Assembly (NCBI RefSeq): GCF_900774055.1
Contig: NZ_CAAGSW010000001.1
Span: 79,797-143,796, forward strand
Reading direction: 5' to 3'
DNA from: Methanococcoides sp. AM1
GTDB lineage: Archaea; Halobacteriota; Methanosarcinia; Methanosarcinales; Methanosarcinaceae
Length of the DNA: 64,000 nt
The position numbers were made by a program, and so were the translations under genes. This document shows positions 44,607-54,655 of this stretch, in pieces; position 1 is the first letter of the stretch; each line of letters opens with the position of its first letter. The notes under the pieces are model-generated. The model had not been told where the DNA came from and did not search any database. It was given only the letters and a program-made list of their open reading frames with translations.

Positions 44607-47087
44607 TTATTCAGGAGAGTCAAGCCACTGTGTGATGACGAACTGCAACCTGTCTGTGGTAATTTGTGCCTCTGTTACCGGAGCAGGTGCGTCGGTAAGC
44701 CAGCAGTTGATTGCCTGCTGCAGTTCACTGGTGACCACGTTCTCATCAGCTACAGAGTCAACATCATCCCATGGGTTCCAGTCATCGCTGATTGCAATAG
44801 AAGCATCCCCACCTACAGGAATGTCATCAACATCTGCTCCAAGAGCGAATGCAGAAACCAGACCTGTGAAGGTATAGTCAGCCATAGGCTCATCGTATGG
44901 AATCTGTACGATGTATGAGATGGTTACTTCCTCTCCATCAGTCATATTGTCTGCCCATACCCATTCATAGGTATCTGCTGCATCAGGGTATTCCCTGAAT
45001 GATGAACCATTGTTGTCTGAAGGAGTTAATATCCATCCTTCTGGAACATTTTCCTTAAGAGTCAATGCTTCAATATCTCCTACAGCTTCCATTGTAATGG
45101 TCACAAGGGTTGCATTGTGCTGTGTGACACCTTCAGCTTCGAGGAAGCTGTCCTGCATGAAGGTCTGGTACATGATATCCCTGGTTGCAATTACCGGAGT
45201 ATTTTCGTTCATGTTGACATTGATGCACACACCATAGTTTGCACCGTCTGCGCCAGCAACCCATGTACCGGTTTCATCCTGTGTCCAGAGTGGAGCATAG
45301 AACTCAACGACATCGCCATCATTGAGATAATTGGCACCGAGACCATTATCTGCTGGAATTCCATTGATCAGAATTCCCCAACCTGTACCGCCTACAGCAC
45401 CGATATCATTGATCCAGAAGGAAGCAGGATATGGATCTGATGCAGGGGAATAGCTTGCATCGATATCAAGACCGGTTTCCATAAGAGCTGCAAGGTCTGT
45501 ACTGGAATCCCAGGAAGTTCCTGCAGCAGGGTCGACTGAACTTGGATCGATCTTGCCGTATTTGTCAAGTGTAACTTCATATGACATCAACACAAGGCTG
45601 GATTCGACTTCACTGTTCTCAGCATTCCATGCGCCCATGAGTGGGTAGGTGTCGTTAACCGGAGGAATGTCAGAGATCAAATACCAATCTTCACCAACAC
45701 CGTCACCGTTGCTGTCTTCACCTGCGTAGTCGGAATAGTAGTTACCGAGGTAACCTGTGTAGGTTGTACCCCTGTAGGAGTAGGTTACCGGAGTGGAGGT
45801 GTTACAAACTGCCGGTACTCCGTTATTGTATGCGCTAATACCGTCACAATTAATGAAATTGTTCAGGTATACCTGGCCATTAAATTTTATGGCAGATGTA
45901 GCATTTCTGAATTCATTGTAACGAATGATGTTACTACCGGAGTTGTAAGCATTAATATTTCCAGAAGTGCCTTCAAATACATTGTTCTCTATTAAGAGGT
46001 TACCCCCTTGATTGACAATGTACACGTTATCAAGTGTGTTGCCTCTTAAAATCAAATTGCTGGAGTCACCTCTTATATTACCATTGCCGCTGTTATCCTC
46101 AATTGTTACATCATTGCCAGTAAGCACGAGCTTAGTATATGCTCCAAATGTAGAATTTCTGACAACTGAATTGTCTGCAAGACAAAGGGTTTCAAAATCA
46201 CCAGCAGGAAGGTTAAAGCTACAACCATCATATAACGCATCAGAGTAAGCGTATGCACTATTGCTATCACCAATAGATTCAGGACAACTTATAGCAAGTC
46301 CATCATCAAAAGTTATTCCTACAAATGAAGTTCCAGATGCATCATATATTGGAAATGCTGAAAAGTCGTCTGCTGGATCTAACCCTATAAAAATTGAAGG
46401 CATGCCGCCTGTTGGAGCAATGATTACTTCCCCGCCGTCAGCCATGAAAGTAAGGTTAGGCTTGGCTATGGACAAAACACCCATTCCAATTGAGTTAACA
46501 TCAAGATCATATGCACCAGGAGCCATCATGATTGTGTCCCCGTCCTGTGCAGCGTCCACTGCTGCCTGCAGGGAGTCGCCTGGGCTGATTGAAATTATTG
46601 GGTTGTGAAGGACATTGACATCTGTGTCGCCGAGAGTCGTGCCCGATAAATATACCTCAGAGTCAAATGTCCATGCAGATGATGTTCCGCTGATACTCTG
46701 GACACCACCACTTTCACCGGCAGGAATGGTAACATCATAAACAAAGGTTACAATGTCCCCGGGAACCATTTCCTGGGCAACAGCCTGCCAAGTGTATGAA
46801 TCACCGATAACAGTGGGACTGCCATAACCTGTACTGTCCACTTCTGTGAAAATCCAGCCGCTTGGAAGGATTTCTGTAACAGCCATCGCGGTAAGATGAT
46901 CAGTGGAGGTAAAATCTGTGCATTCCATCGACACTGTAACTGTGAAAGTATCACCTGGTGCCGCCTCGGTAACCGAGATGGATCGATCTGAAGTCAAACC
47001 TATATCTGCCAGGGCAGGGGTTGCCAGGGCAGTAACAGCTACTATTGCCACCATCAACAATAGCCCAAATGTTCTATTTACATTCAT
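44607..47087 (-). CDS. Surface protein: beta-sandwich, right-handed beta-helix, DUF4430-like domain, second beta-sandwich, WNPW C-terminus
   Basis: 826 residues from the ATG at 47087 (GAGGTACG upstream). A signal peptide is followed by the EAAPGDTFTVTVSMEC beta-sandwich. A right-handed parallel beta-helix follows, of the NosD/pectate-lyase-like kind, from about 175 to 460 (SLQAAVDAAQDGDTIMMAPG; later GNTLDNVYIVNQGGNLLIENN). A DUF4430-like section comes at about 520-620 (INDIGAVGGTGWGILINGIPADNG) and a second beta-sandwich to 765. The terminal module is WNPWDDVDSVADEN with VTSELQQAINCWL and ITTDRLQFVITQWL. The beta-helix suggests binding or cleavage of polysaccharide; active residues were not identified. 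Confidence 0.84.
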   Translation of the reverse strand: MNVNRTFGLLLMVAIVAVTALATPALADIGLTSDRSISVTEAAPGDTFTVTVSMECTDFTSTDHLTAMAVTEILPSGWIFTEVDSTGYGSPTVIGDSYTWQAVAQEMVPGDIVTFVYDVTIPAGESGGVQSISGTSSAWTFDSEVYLSGTTLGDTDVNVLHNPIISISPGDSLQAAVDAAQDGDTIMMAPGAYDLDVNSIGMGVLSIAKPNLTFMADGGEVIIAPTGGMPSIFIGLDPADDFSAFPIYDASGTSFVGITFDDGLAISCPESIGDSNSAYAYSDALYDGCSFNLPAGDFETLCLADNSVVRNSTFGAYTKLVLTGNDVTIEDNSGNGNIRGDSSNLILRGNTLDNVYIVNQGGNLLIENNVFEGTSGNINAYNSGSNIIRYNEFRNATSAIKFNGQVYLNNFINCDGISAYNNGVPAVCNTSTPVTYSYRGTTYTGYLGNYYSDYAGEDSNGDGVGEDWYLISDIPPVNDTYPLMGAWNAENSEVESSLVLMSYEVTLDKYGKIDPSSVDPAAGTSWDSSTDLAALMETGLDIDASYSPASDPYPASFWINDIGAVGGTGWGILINGIPADNGLGANYLNDGDVVEFYAPLWTQDETGTWVAGADGANYGVCINVNMNENTPVIATRDIMYQTFMQDSFLEAEGVTQHNATLVTITMEAVGDIEALTLKENVPEGWILTPSDNNGSSFREYPDAADTYEWVWADNMTDGEEVTISYIVQIPYDEPMADYTFTGLVSAFALGADVDDIPVGGDASIAISDDWNPWDDVDSVADENVVTSELQQAINCWLTDAPAPVTEAQITTDRLQFVITQWLDSPE

Positions 47088-47148
47088 TTTCGTACCTCTA
47101 TTTTTCACTCTGTGTTTTTACTCTTCTTTTTATTTTTCAAAGCTTGTT

Positions 47149-50100
47149 TTACATGGGAGTTTGTTTTTTCCACTTGAATACAAGTAGCTGGATATTCGAA
47201 TTTGATATCACATAACCTGTACTCGGCAGAAGTGTCTGCTTTTTCCACTTGAATACAGCATACTGTATCTCGGAATTGGAGATCACTGCACCACTTTCAG
47301 AGAGCTCATCATTGAAAGGATTCCACTCACTTTCAATGCAGTAGACACCAGCATTGGTACCATAGTACACCTTGCCCTGGGAAACTGCAGCTCCCTGTAA
47401 AACATAGCTATTATCACCAGGAGGATTATACTCCCAGATGAGCATGCCATTCTCGTCGATACAATACAAGGACCCGTCCTCCATTGCCGACGTGAAATAA
47501 ATAAACGGTTTATCGTAATAGGTTGAAACGGCCGGTGATGATTTTACACCATCCGGTACATCGTATGACCAGATCAACTGCCCTGTGGAATCATCCACAC
47601 AGTTGAGCTTACCAGTATAGCCGTGCTCCCCCTGTCCGACATACACCCTGCCATTATAGACCACTGGAGTAGACGTGCTGAAACCCTGCATCAGGCTCCA
47701 TCCATCATTCAGGATTTGACCTGTACTGGAATCAAAACCTACCTTCCAGAGGAAACCCATAGCCTGGCCCTGCTCAGAGGTTGTATAGACATAACCGTCT
47801 TCATATACCACTGAAGAGCGGAACAGACCCGGAGTTTCGTTTGCAAAAGAGATCCTGGTATCCAGATCGCTGTCAAGGTTCACCTCATCGACAAGTGTAC
47901 CGACCTTCCGGTCAAGGCATACCAGTTTACCCTCATGTGTAGAATAAACAACATAATCTCCGACAACTGCAGCACCGTTCCAGAGGAAGCCGCCACAATC
48001 AGCATTCGGATGGCTCCACAGGTGATTCCCAAGATCATCATAACAATGGAAATATTTGGTGCCCACACCCTGTCCCAGGCCATCACCAATGTATATCCTG
48101 TGATCATAGTAGGTTATCGGGGATTCGAAACAGTCCCCAGCAACATCGATTGTCCACTGCTCAACACCGGTATCAGCATTGTAGGCAGACAGGGATCCAC
48201 TCTTTGATGCAACGAATATATTACCATCGCCGTATGCCGGAGTACTGGACTGGATAACGGCAGGATCAAGACCTTTCTTCCACAGGTAAGTTCCATCGTT
48301 CTTATTATAGGCATACAGTGAACCATTTGAAGTGAAAGTGTAAACCACATCTCCAACCACAACCGGCGGACAATCCACACGTTCTCCTGAAAGATCTACA
48401 CTCCATTTGAGAGCTGCAGAGTCCTCGATCGGAGCATAGCTACCTGTTTCACCAAGGTTGTTCCACCCATTCTGGAACTGCGCCCAATCATCGACTGCAA
48501 GGGTCTCGATCGTCGTTTCGGGCATCACAGAAACTGAGACATCTAACGCGTTGTTTGATTCTGAAAGTTCCTCATTCCCATAATCCGTGTCAACGGTAAC
48601 GGTTAATGAACTGTCACCGGTGGTGGATGGTGTCCATGTAAAACTGACATCTTCACTTGTACCCGGAGCCACTGCAGGCAATGTAACATCACCAATAATA
48701 GTACTGCCTTCCTTAACAGTAACAGTGCAGGGAACAGAATACTTGTAACCGATGTTATTGACAGTAGCTGTCATATCATAGACCTGGTTCACGTAGATCT
48801 CAGATGGCGTAAGAGATATAGGCTGAAGGTCACAACCTCCGTCCATCACGTAGATGGATTCCGAGATGATATTGTTTGCTTCATTATTTTCCACGATAGA
48901 ATCCTGCGGATCAACAGAGATCGAAATTGTGTGCGTACCTGCCTCAGCTACTGTAGGTGTCCAGACAAATGTGACATCCTCTGACCAACCTGCGGCAACA
49001 TCGATTGTCTGACTGCTGATCTCCACCCCGTCGTCCAGCAGGGAAACCTTTACATCGGTGATGTAAGTTGTTCCCTGGTTTTCGATGGTCGCTGTAAACT
49101 CATTTGGAATATCAACATATGCCTCCAGGGTTGCAAGATCAAGGCTCGTAGGCGTCAGGTCATTGACAGCATTGCCTCCATCATAACAATATAGGCTCTT
49201 ATCATTGTGTATCGTGAACAGTTTGCCATTGTATATTGCCGGCGAGGAACCTCCGTAAGGAGCTATCCAACGCATTTCACCGGTGAGTGCATCCAGGGCG
49301 TACAAAGTATCATAGCCACTCGTCATTTCGCTACCACTAGGCGCAGCGCCCCTTCCGACATACACCTTCCCATCAGCAACAGCTACCGATTCAGTCCAGT
49401 GTCCGATCCAGAGAGAACCGTCTGTTTCCCACACAGTATTACCGGTAGTTGCATTGAAACAGTAGACTTTACCCCATTCGTAGCCACCAGCCACATAGAC
49501 ATTGCCATATGCAAGTGCGGGGGTTCCATCCGTCCTCCATGTTTCACGCTCCCAGATTATTGAACCGTCATTGGCATCAAGCGCATACGTGGCACCATTA
49601 CCGTAGAAATTATAACTAGATACGTAAACACGTCCATCGTCCCCGCAAGCCACAGAACCGCATCCATTCTGTTCCATTGAGGTCTTCCACTTTTCAGTAC
49701 CGGTTTCAGCATCGACACAATATACGAAACCCTGTGCAAGAGAACCATTCTCAACGTGCTGGTAACTGAAACTTGTCAGGTATGCTTTACCATCCATATA
49801 GGCAACACAGCCCTGAGCCCTGGGACCATTAAGTCCTGTTCCACCGGAGTCATAAACTGAAAAGTTCCATAACTGTGTACCGTCCGCTTCATTAAGACAA
49901 TAATAGTGCCCTCCATCCCAGTCGCTGCAGAATACCTTTCCATCTGCAATGGTCGGACCACCATTTACAGAAGCAGCTATAACACCTTCAACCGGCGGAT
50001 TCACAAATGTCCATTCAATATTCCCTGTTGCTGCATCGATACATGATGTGTTTCGCCCCGATGATGTGAACACATAGCCATTATGGTATGCAGGTGAAGA

Positions 50101-50454
50101 CCAGGACCCATATTCCATGGAATCTAACTCAGTACTCCAAACCAGACTTCCATCGGTAATATCAACTGCTTTGATCCAGCTATAACCGTCAGGTCCGACG
50201 TATTGATAGCAATTCACAAAGGCCTTACCCTCAGCAATGACCACAGATGAATCCTTTATAGCATGAATAGGACCAGTTGTCCAGGCGATATTGTTCGTGT
50301 CCGGCCCATCGACCTGATAACCTGTGTGCTCAACATCCTTGTGGAACTGATGCCACGAAACATCTGTTGTCTCTTCTGCCATAGCTGGCGAAACAAGCAA
50401 TACTAAACTCAAAAAAATGAGTGTAAAGATAATTGTTTTCAACTTATTATTCAT
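47149..50454 (-). CDS. Giant surface protein: two PQQ-like beta-propellers, two CARDB domains, WNPF/WKKQTP C-terminus
   Basis: 1101 residues from the ATG at 50454, with GGAGGTT upstream. A signal peptide (AMAEE) is followed by a first propeller to about 430 (ATYALDANDGSIIWERETW), whose beginning matches the protein at 25628 (WHQFHKDVEHTGY versus WHQYQKNAQHIGF). Two CARDB domains lie at about 435-635 (TIENQGTTYITDVKVSLL; TVNNIGYKYSVPCTVTV). A second propeller runs to about 1040. The tail is SEWNPFNDELSESGA then ISNSEIQYAVFKWKKQTLL and ISNSNIQLLVFKWKKQTPM. It is the largest member of the local family and a likely outer-surface scaffold or adhesin. Confidence 0.86.
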   Translation of the reverse strand: MNNKLKTIIFTLIFLSLVLLVSPAMAEETTDVSWHQFHKDVEHTGYQVDGPDTNNIAWTTGPIHAIKDSSVVIAEGKAFVNCYQYVGPDGYSWIKAVDITDGSLVWSTELDSMEYGSWSSPAYHNGYVFTSSGRNTSCIDAATGNIEWTFVNPPVEGVIAASVNGGPTIADGKVFCSDWDGGHYYCLNEADGTQLWNFSVYDSGGTGLNGPRAQGCVAYMDGKAYLTSFSYQHVENGSLAQGFVYCVDAETGTEKWKTSMEQNGCGSVACGDDGRVYVSSYNFYGNGATYALDANDGSIIWERETWRTDGTPALAYGNVYVAGGYEWGKVYCFNATTGNTVWETDGSLWIGHWTESVAVADGKVYVGRGAAPSGSEMTSGYDTLYALDALTGEMRWIAPYGGSSPAIYNGKLFTIHNDKSLYCYDGGNAVNDLTPTSLDLATLEAYVDIPNEFTATIENQGTTYITDVKVSLLDDGVEISSQTIDVAAGWSEDVTFVWTPTVAEAGTHTISISVDPQDSIVENNEANNIISESIYVMDGGCDLQPISLTPSEIYVNQVYDMTATVNNIGYKYSVPCTVTVKEGSTIIGDVTLPAVAPGTSEDVSFTWTPSTTGDSSLTVTVDTDYGNEELSESNNALDVSVSVMPETTIETLAVDDWAQFQNGWNNLGETGSYAPIEDSAALKWSVDLSGERVDCPPVVVGDVVYTFTSNGSLYAYNKNDGTYLWKKGLDPAVIQSSTPAYGDGNIFVASKSGSLSAYNADTGVEQWTIDVAGDCFESPITYYDHRIYIGDGLGQGVGTKYFHCYDDLGNHLWSHPNADCGGFLWNGAAVVGDYVVYSTHEGKLVCLDRKVGTLVDEVNLDSDLDTRISFANETPGLFRSSVVYEDGYVYTTSEQGQAMGFLWKVGFDSSTGQILNDGWSLMQGFSTSTPVVYNGRVYVGQGEHGYTGKLNCVDDSTGQLIWSYDVPDGVKSSPAVSTYYDKPFIYFTSAMEDGSLYCIDENGMLIWEYNPPGDNSYVLQGAAVSQGKVYYGTNAGVYCIESEWNPFNDELSESGAVISNSEIQYAVFKWKKQTLLPSTGYVISNSNIQLLVFKWKKQTPM

Positions 50455-50513
50455 CAATAATAACCTCCATTAGAGATTTTACAATTTTTTATCCAAAGTT
50501 ATGTTATATATTA

Positions 50514-50784
50514 AGATCATACCTGGTCACCACACCAATTATATATTGTATGATATTTAAACAATATATTGCATATTGAACTTAAAATTAAAAGGATTAT
50601 ATATACTTAAAGGTATTGAGTTAGATAACTTATTTTAGCTATATTGATAATATGAAATATATAAGATTCAAATATTAGACTAATTCCATCATTTCCCCTA
50701 TTAAGAGGGGACATCACGCTTTTTTTATCCAATCTAAAATTACATTTTGAGATCATACCCGGTCACCACACCAATTGTATATTG
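50514..50784. repeat. Direct 35-bp repeat pair upstream of the giant surface-protein gene
   Basis: AGATCATACCTGGTCACCAC followed by ACCAATTATATATTG at 50514-50548 recurs at 50750-50784 with two substitutions. Poorer similarity continues on both sides (TTTTTTATCCAA before; TTATATATA/AAGTTAG-type text after), so a segment of roughly 236 bp seems to have been duplicated and then diverged. Confidence 0.65.
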
Positions 50785-51239
50785 AACATCTTCAGATAAA
50801 CAGTTAGGATTCTGACTTTAAAATGATAGGTTTTTACATATATAAAGTTAGTTATTTGAATAATACAACTTATTGAATTGGATAATTGTAGCAAAATATT
50901 AACAGTCACCAACTTGCCAAAATTTCGAAATCCACGGTTACAAACAGGCCTGATAACTTGCATTAAACCAATATAATCAAAAGCAGCTTTTGGTATCCTT
51001 CAGAAAAAGTTCTGCTCTATTTACATTGAAAATATTTCAAAAAATAACAGAGCAAAAAACGAGTCAATTTGAGCAGATCAATGAAAAAGAAGCGTCCTTT
51101 TGATCAAATATCTATCTGGTTCCCACCTTCTTTGTATAAATGTGAACAGACATGAAAATGATGTCTGATCCCATATCAATATGCGTATTGGACGGATGTC
51201 CGCTAGTATCCGGCATCAACTTACGTTATGAAAATGTAT

Positions 51240-51269
51240 GCAGTTATCCCCATTAAAAGAGATAACTGC
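51240..51269. repeat. 9-bp perfect inverted repeat
   Basis: GCAGTTATC and GATAACTGC flank a 12-nt A-rich loop. No T-run follows on either strand, so it is not an obvious terminator; it may be an operator or transcript structure. Confidence 0.4.
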
Positions 51270-51352
51270 ACAATTCCGCTTATGTGCCCGACAAAGTCCT
51301 TCTATAATAGAAACGAACCTATCCCACTTTTCAGATGCCAGCAACGACCATT

Positions 51353-51625
51353 TTACATGGGGTACTGGTTTTTCCAGTAGAGCACTGCGAGCTGAATCTC
51401 GCTATTTGCTATAAGGCTACCTCCGTCCGAATCCGGATCATTCCAGGGATTCCAGTCCAACACAATATAAGGCCTGTAAATGACATAATCACTTACCTCA
51501 GCCACTGCATGGTTCACCACCCCGCTGTAACCAGAACCGTCTGTTCCGGTGTAGGTCTGCACATTACCACTAATGTTTGCACCGGTGATCAGCACATTTA
51601 CAGCACCCGAGTATACAAATTGAAT
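51353..51625 (-). pseudogene. Truncated 3' fragment of a surface-protein gene ending in the WNPW module
   Basis: An open frame from 51625 (preceded directly by two stop codons) to the stop at 51353 has no convincing start; a GTG at 51595 is possible but lacks a clear ribosome site. It encodes VYSGAVNVLITGANISGNVQ and similar text, then YIVLDWNPWNDPDSDGGS and IANSEIQLAVLYWKNQYPM. Only one half of the two-repeat tail remains. It is best read as the surviving end of a larger gene of the local family. Confidence 0.7.
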
Positions 51626-51799
51626 TTATTAAAAATGTTGTTATGACTTATTTATTAGAAAAATATTATTAGATATGATTATTGAGATATCTTTTAATGC
51701 TAACATATGGTTGTCATAAAACAGGTGGAAGTGAATCGAGCATCCTGGTTATATATCCTGTCCTTGACCACCCTGCTTCATTAGATAAGCTTCAAGTAG

Positions 51800-53149
51800 T
51801 TATTGCCCCTCATCCACCCCGACCTCCAGCCACCTTAAAAAAGTAGCCGAAGACACCGTATCCCCAAGCCCCACCGTAGATACAGGCTTTTCACAGATGA
51901 TTGTCGGCAGGATACACACCGAATAACCCCTGTACTCCCCGCATACACCGCCCTCAAGCTGTTCACCGCCGATACAATCCTGCAATTTGTTCAACTGATC
52001 AACTCCTTCTTCACTTCTGGCAAGACCACTCACCGATTTCTCAAGTTGTGATCGAACAGGCAGTTTTCCTGATGCTGCAAAGGCTGCTGCACACATCACA
52101 CCGAATTGCATACTTTGCATTTCACGAATGGTACTGGAAGTTCCTTTCCTGAAAATGCTCATAATGAAATCACGGGTATGCAGGATGATCTTCTTCAGGC
52201 CCGTCGATAAAGCACATCTCACACAGGCATCCAGAATAGCACAGGCATCCATTTTTCGGATCATGTCCGATGGAACACCATGAAGTTCAGCAAGCATCAC
52301 CAGTTCGTCCTCGTTCATTCCAATGCTATCCGCCGTACCGGCAAGTTCGGAAAAAATGGAAACACCCATATCCATGCTCATGAAATGACCTAGCTCAACA
52401 TGTATCGGCAGATCAGGATTCCGTTCTTTCCAACCAATTAATTGAGAATGTGCCCTTTCAAAGCGCTCAGAATAACCGGAACCGTCAGGATAGCATTTCT
52501 GCAGTTGGTTGAAACCGGAAATGATCGCACCATCCATCTCGGCCACGTGCTCAAGGCTGTATTCTTCAAATTCAGGAGTGATGGTAAGTTCTGTATTGAC
52601 ATCATCATAAGTAGCAATGAAACGATTCTCCCGGGGTACGATTACATCAGTACCAAAAAAATCGAACTGGGTCCCACTGCTAAAATCAAAAACGAAATGG
52701 ATGATCTCATTTGCTTCTCTGGAGAGTGGAACATCCTGTGGAACAGACTTTCCCGAAAAAACAATATTTTCCCCTGAAATCAATGGTTTTATAGATCCTA
52801 TATCGCCAACCGCATTCATGACAACGTGCTCTGCACCCATATGGGACATGATGTTTGCCATTATGCCCGCGTTACCACCAAGGCGGATCTCACTCTTTTC
52901 ATAATAACGGCTTTTCAGGAAATGGAAAACATCGTCCGAATAAATGAACCATTCCGCACCTGTTCCTTTCTGCATATGCAGGATCAGTCCGGCCACTAGA
53001 TCAGAAAGTGACCTTATTTCACCCGGAGCATCGCATATTTTCCCGATCAGTTCATCTTTATCCACCAACTTCAGCAGATCAGACATCTCCAGCCCGGTTA
53101 TCGTGTACAAAAAATCAATATTCACATTATATCCGCAAAGGACCTTCAT
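51800..53149 (-). CDS. ADP-dependent sugar kinase family protein (paralog of PfkC)
   Basis: 449 residues of the ADP-dependent phosphofructokinase/glucokinase family (ribokinase-like fold). The C-terminal catalytic motif is VSTVGLGDTVSSA, with the GxGD aspartate intact. RLGGNAGIMANIMSHMGAEHV, IHFVFDFSSGTQF and VELGHFMSMD are family-type segments. It starts near the family's common core (MKVLCGYNVNIDFLY), so it lacks about 30 N-terminal residues seen in the neighbour. It begins 9 bp after the stop of the PfkC-like gene. Which sugar or nucleoside it phosphorylates is not clear; the tandem arrangement suggests divergence after duplication. Confidence 0.82.
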   Translation of the reverse strand: MKVLCGYNVNIDFLYTITGLEMSDLLKLVDKDELIGKICDAPGEIRSLSDLVAGLILHMQKGTGAEWFIYSDDVFHFLKSRYYEKSEIRLGGNAGIMANIMSHMGAEHVVMNAVGDIGSIKPLISGENIVFSGKSVPQDVPLSREANEIIHFVFDFSSGTQFDFFGTDVIVPRENRFIATYDDVNTELTITPEFEEYSLEHVAEMDGAIISGFNQLQKCYPDGSGYSERFERAHSQLIGWKERNPDLPIHVELGHFMSMDMGVSIFSELAGTADSIGMNEDELVMLAELHGVPSDMIRKMDACAILDACVRCALSTGLKKIILHTRDFIMSIFRKGTSSTIREMQSMQFGVMCAAAFAASGKLPVRSQLEKSVSGLARSEEGVDQLNKLQDCIGGEQLEGGVCGEYRGYSVCILPTIICEKPVSTVGLGDTVSSATFLRWLEVGVDEGQ

Positions 53150-53158
53150 GCAAAACCC

Positions 53159-54619
53159 TCATTTAAGCTTTGAAAGAAATGCCACAAAAGCAGTAGCTGA
53201 TATCGCATCCCCTATTCCAACTGTGGCAACCGGTTCGCTTACGACCTTTGTCGGGACGACAAGTGCATCATAATAGGGAGTGCAAATACATCCGTTCTCG
53301 AAGTCCTCCATGCTTGACATTCCACTCCTCACAAGATGCTTTTCGAGCTTTTCAAGTTCTTTGTGACCTTCATCAGAAATGGGAACATCAAGACCTGACT
53401 CCGTACTTTCAAGAGAAACGATCTCACCATGAGATGCCTTTGCAGCTGCAACCGTTGATCCAAAAAGCAGGGCACTGCGGTGATCCTCAATGGACACCGG
53501 ACAGTCTTTCGATACAAGACATATGTAAAAACCGAGGGAATGAATGTGTACCCTTTCAAGTTCAAGCTCCCTCAAAAGCTTCACCGCACCCTCATATAGT
53601 GAAATGATAGAATTCTCACCCTTATTAATTACAGAATAGGCCAGTTCCTCATAACCAAGAACATTCAGGGCATTTGCAACCTCAACGGTATCAAGGCCAA
53701 GAGAATGAACATGCTGTCGGACTATATGTTTTAGTATTGCCTTCCTGATAACCTTGTTCTGTATTGAGGTGAATTCCACGTGTATACGTATGTCAGGATT
53801 TCCTTCCTTGAGCTCTTCGATGACATTTACTGCCTTCCCAACATAATCCATGTAGGTTGAACCGTCCTCATACTCCTCTTTTATCATCTGGTAGCCTGCA
53901 AGTATAGCACCGTCAATGTCCGCCTGCAACTGAGGTATCCTCTCGTAAAGCTCAGGGTCCATCTCGATACGGATCCACTTTGGCCGGGAAGAGATGATCA
54001 GACGATTATCTCTTGGAATGACGAAATGTTCTCCCGCAAACTTCACCTCCATTCCCTTTGAGAATTCCAGTATCCAGTTGACCTTTGGACTGTTATCAGG
54101 ATCAAATGCCTCTTTGGGATGCTTGAGAATCAACTTCCCGTCCTCCACAACAGGAAAAAGCAGGTTCTCAGAATCAACAAAGTACTCTGCCTGCTCCTCA
54201 GAAAGCCATGGTACATAGGTAATTACTTTCTCTATCCCCATGGATGCAAGAAGATTGGAGATAATTCCTGCCTGCCCGCCCATTCGTGCAGAATCAAAGA
54301 CAAGATGATCAGTAAGCCAGTCATGTATGTCAGTTGTGTTCGTAGGTACCTCTGCAGCCTTACCATCGCGCATAGCGATGATAAGTCTTGCAACAAGGTC
54401 AGAAGGAGAATCTATCTGGCGCGGATATTCGAAAACCTTCTCCCGGACCTCTGAGATATCCACATTCATCAGCAAATGCTCAATATCCTCCGCACCTATG
54501 TGCTTGATGGCATCGATATTGCTGTTATATGCAACAAATATCCCCCTTACATTTCCAATAGACGAAAGAATGTCCTCATAGGACTTATGATAAATAGACT
54601 CCCACTCCCTTATTTCCAT
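53159..54619 (-). CDS. pfkC: ADP-dependent phosphofructokinase/glucokinase
   Basis: 486 residues, the normal family length. Motifs are GIFVAYNSNIDAIKHIG (sugar-binding N-terminus), RMGGQAGIISNLLASMGI, WILEFSKGMEVKF, IHVEFTSIQNKVIRKAI and the catalytic PVATVGIGDAISA. ADP-dependent PFK transfers phosphate from ADP to fructose 6-phosphate in the modified glycolysis used by methanogens to mobilise glycogen. It shares a minus-strand run with argJ (36 bp upstream) and the paralog downstream. Methanogen members can be bifunctional for glucose; substrate cannot be assigned from sequence alone. Confidence 0.9.
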   Translation of the reverse strand: MEIREWESIYHKSYEDILSSIGNVRGIFVAYNSNIDAIKHIGAEDIEHLLMNVDISEVREKVFEYPRQIDSPSDLVARLIIAMRDGKAAEVPTNTTDIHDWLTDHLVFDSARMGGQAGIISNLLASMGIEKVITYVPWLSEEQAEYFVDSENLLFPVVEDGKLILKHPKEAFDPDNSPKVNWILEFSKGMEVKFAGEHFVIPRDNRLIISSRPKWIRIEMDPELYERIPQLQADIDGAILAGYQMIKEEYEDGSTYMDYVGKAVNVIEELKEGNPDIRIHVEFTSIQNKVIRKAILKHIVRQHVHSLGLDTVEVANALNVLGYEELAYSVINKGENSIISLYEGAVKLLRELELERVHIHSLGFYICLVSKDCPVSIEDHRSALLFGSTVAAAKASHGEIVSLESTESGLDVPISDEGHKELEKLEKHLVRSGMSSMEDFENGCICTPYYDALVVPTKVVSEPVATVGIGDAISATAFVAFLSKLK

Positions 54620-54655
54620 AAGATCACCTTCATTTAAAATGCCAGATCGGCCATT

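Larger units (their letters stand above)
50455..51352. other. Long AT-rich intergenic region with duplicated DNA
   Basis: No gene seen. It contains two copies of a 35-bp element (50514-50548 and 50750-50784), a CCCC/GGGG hairpin near 50696-50710, and an inverted repeat GCAGTTATC/GATAACTGC at 51240-51269. The promoter of the giant surface-protein gene should lie here. Confidence 0.45.
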
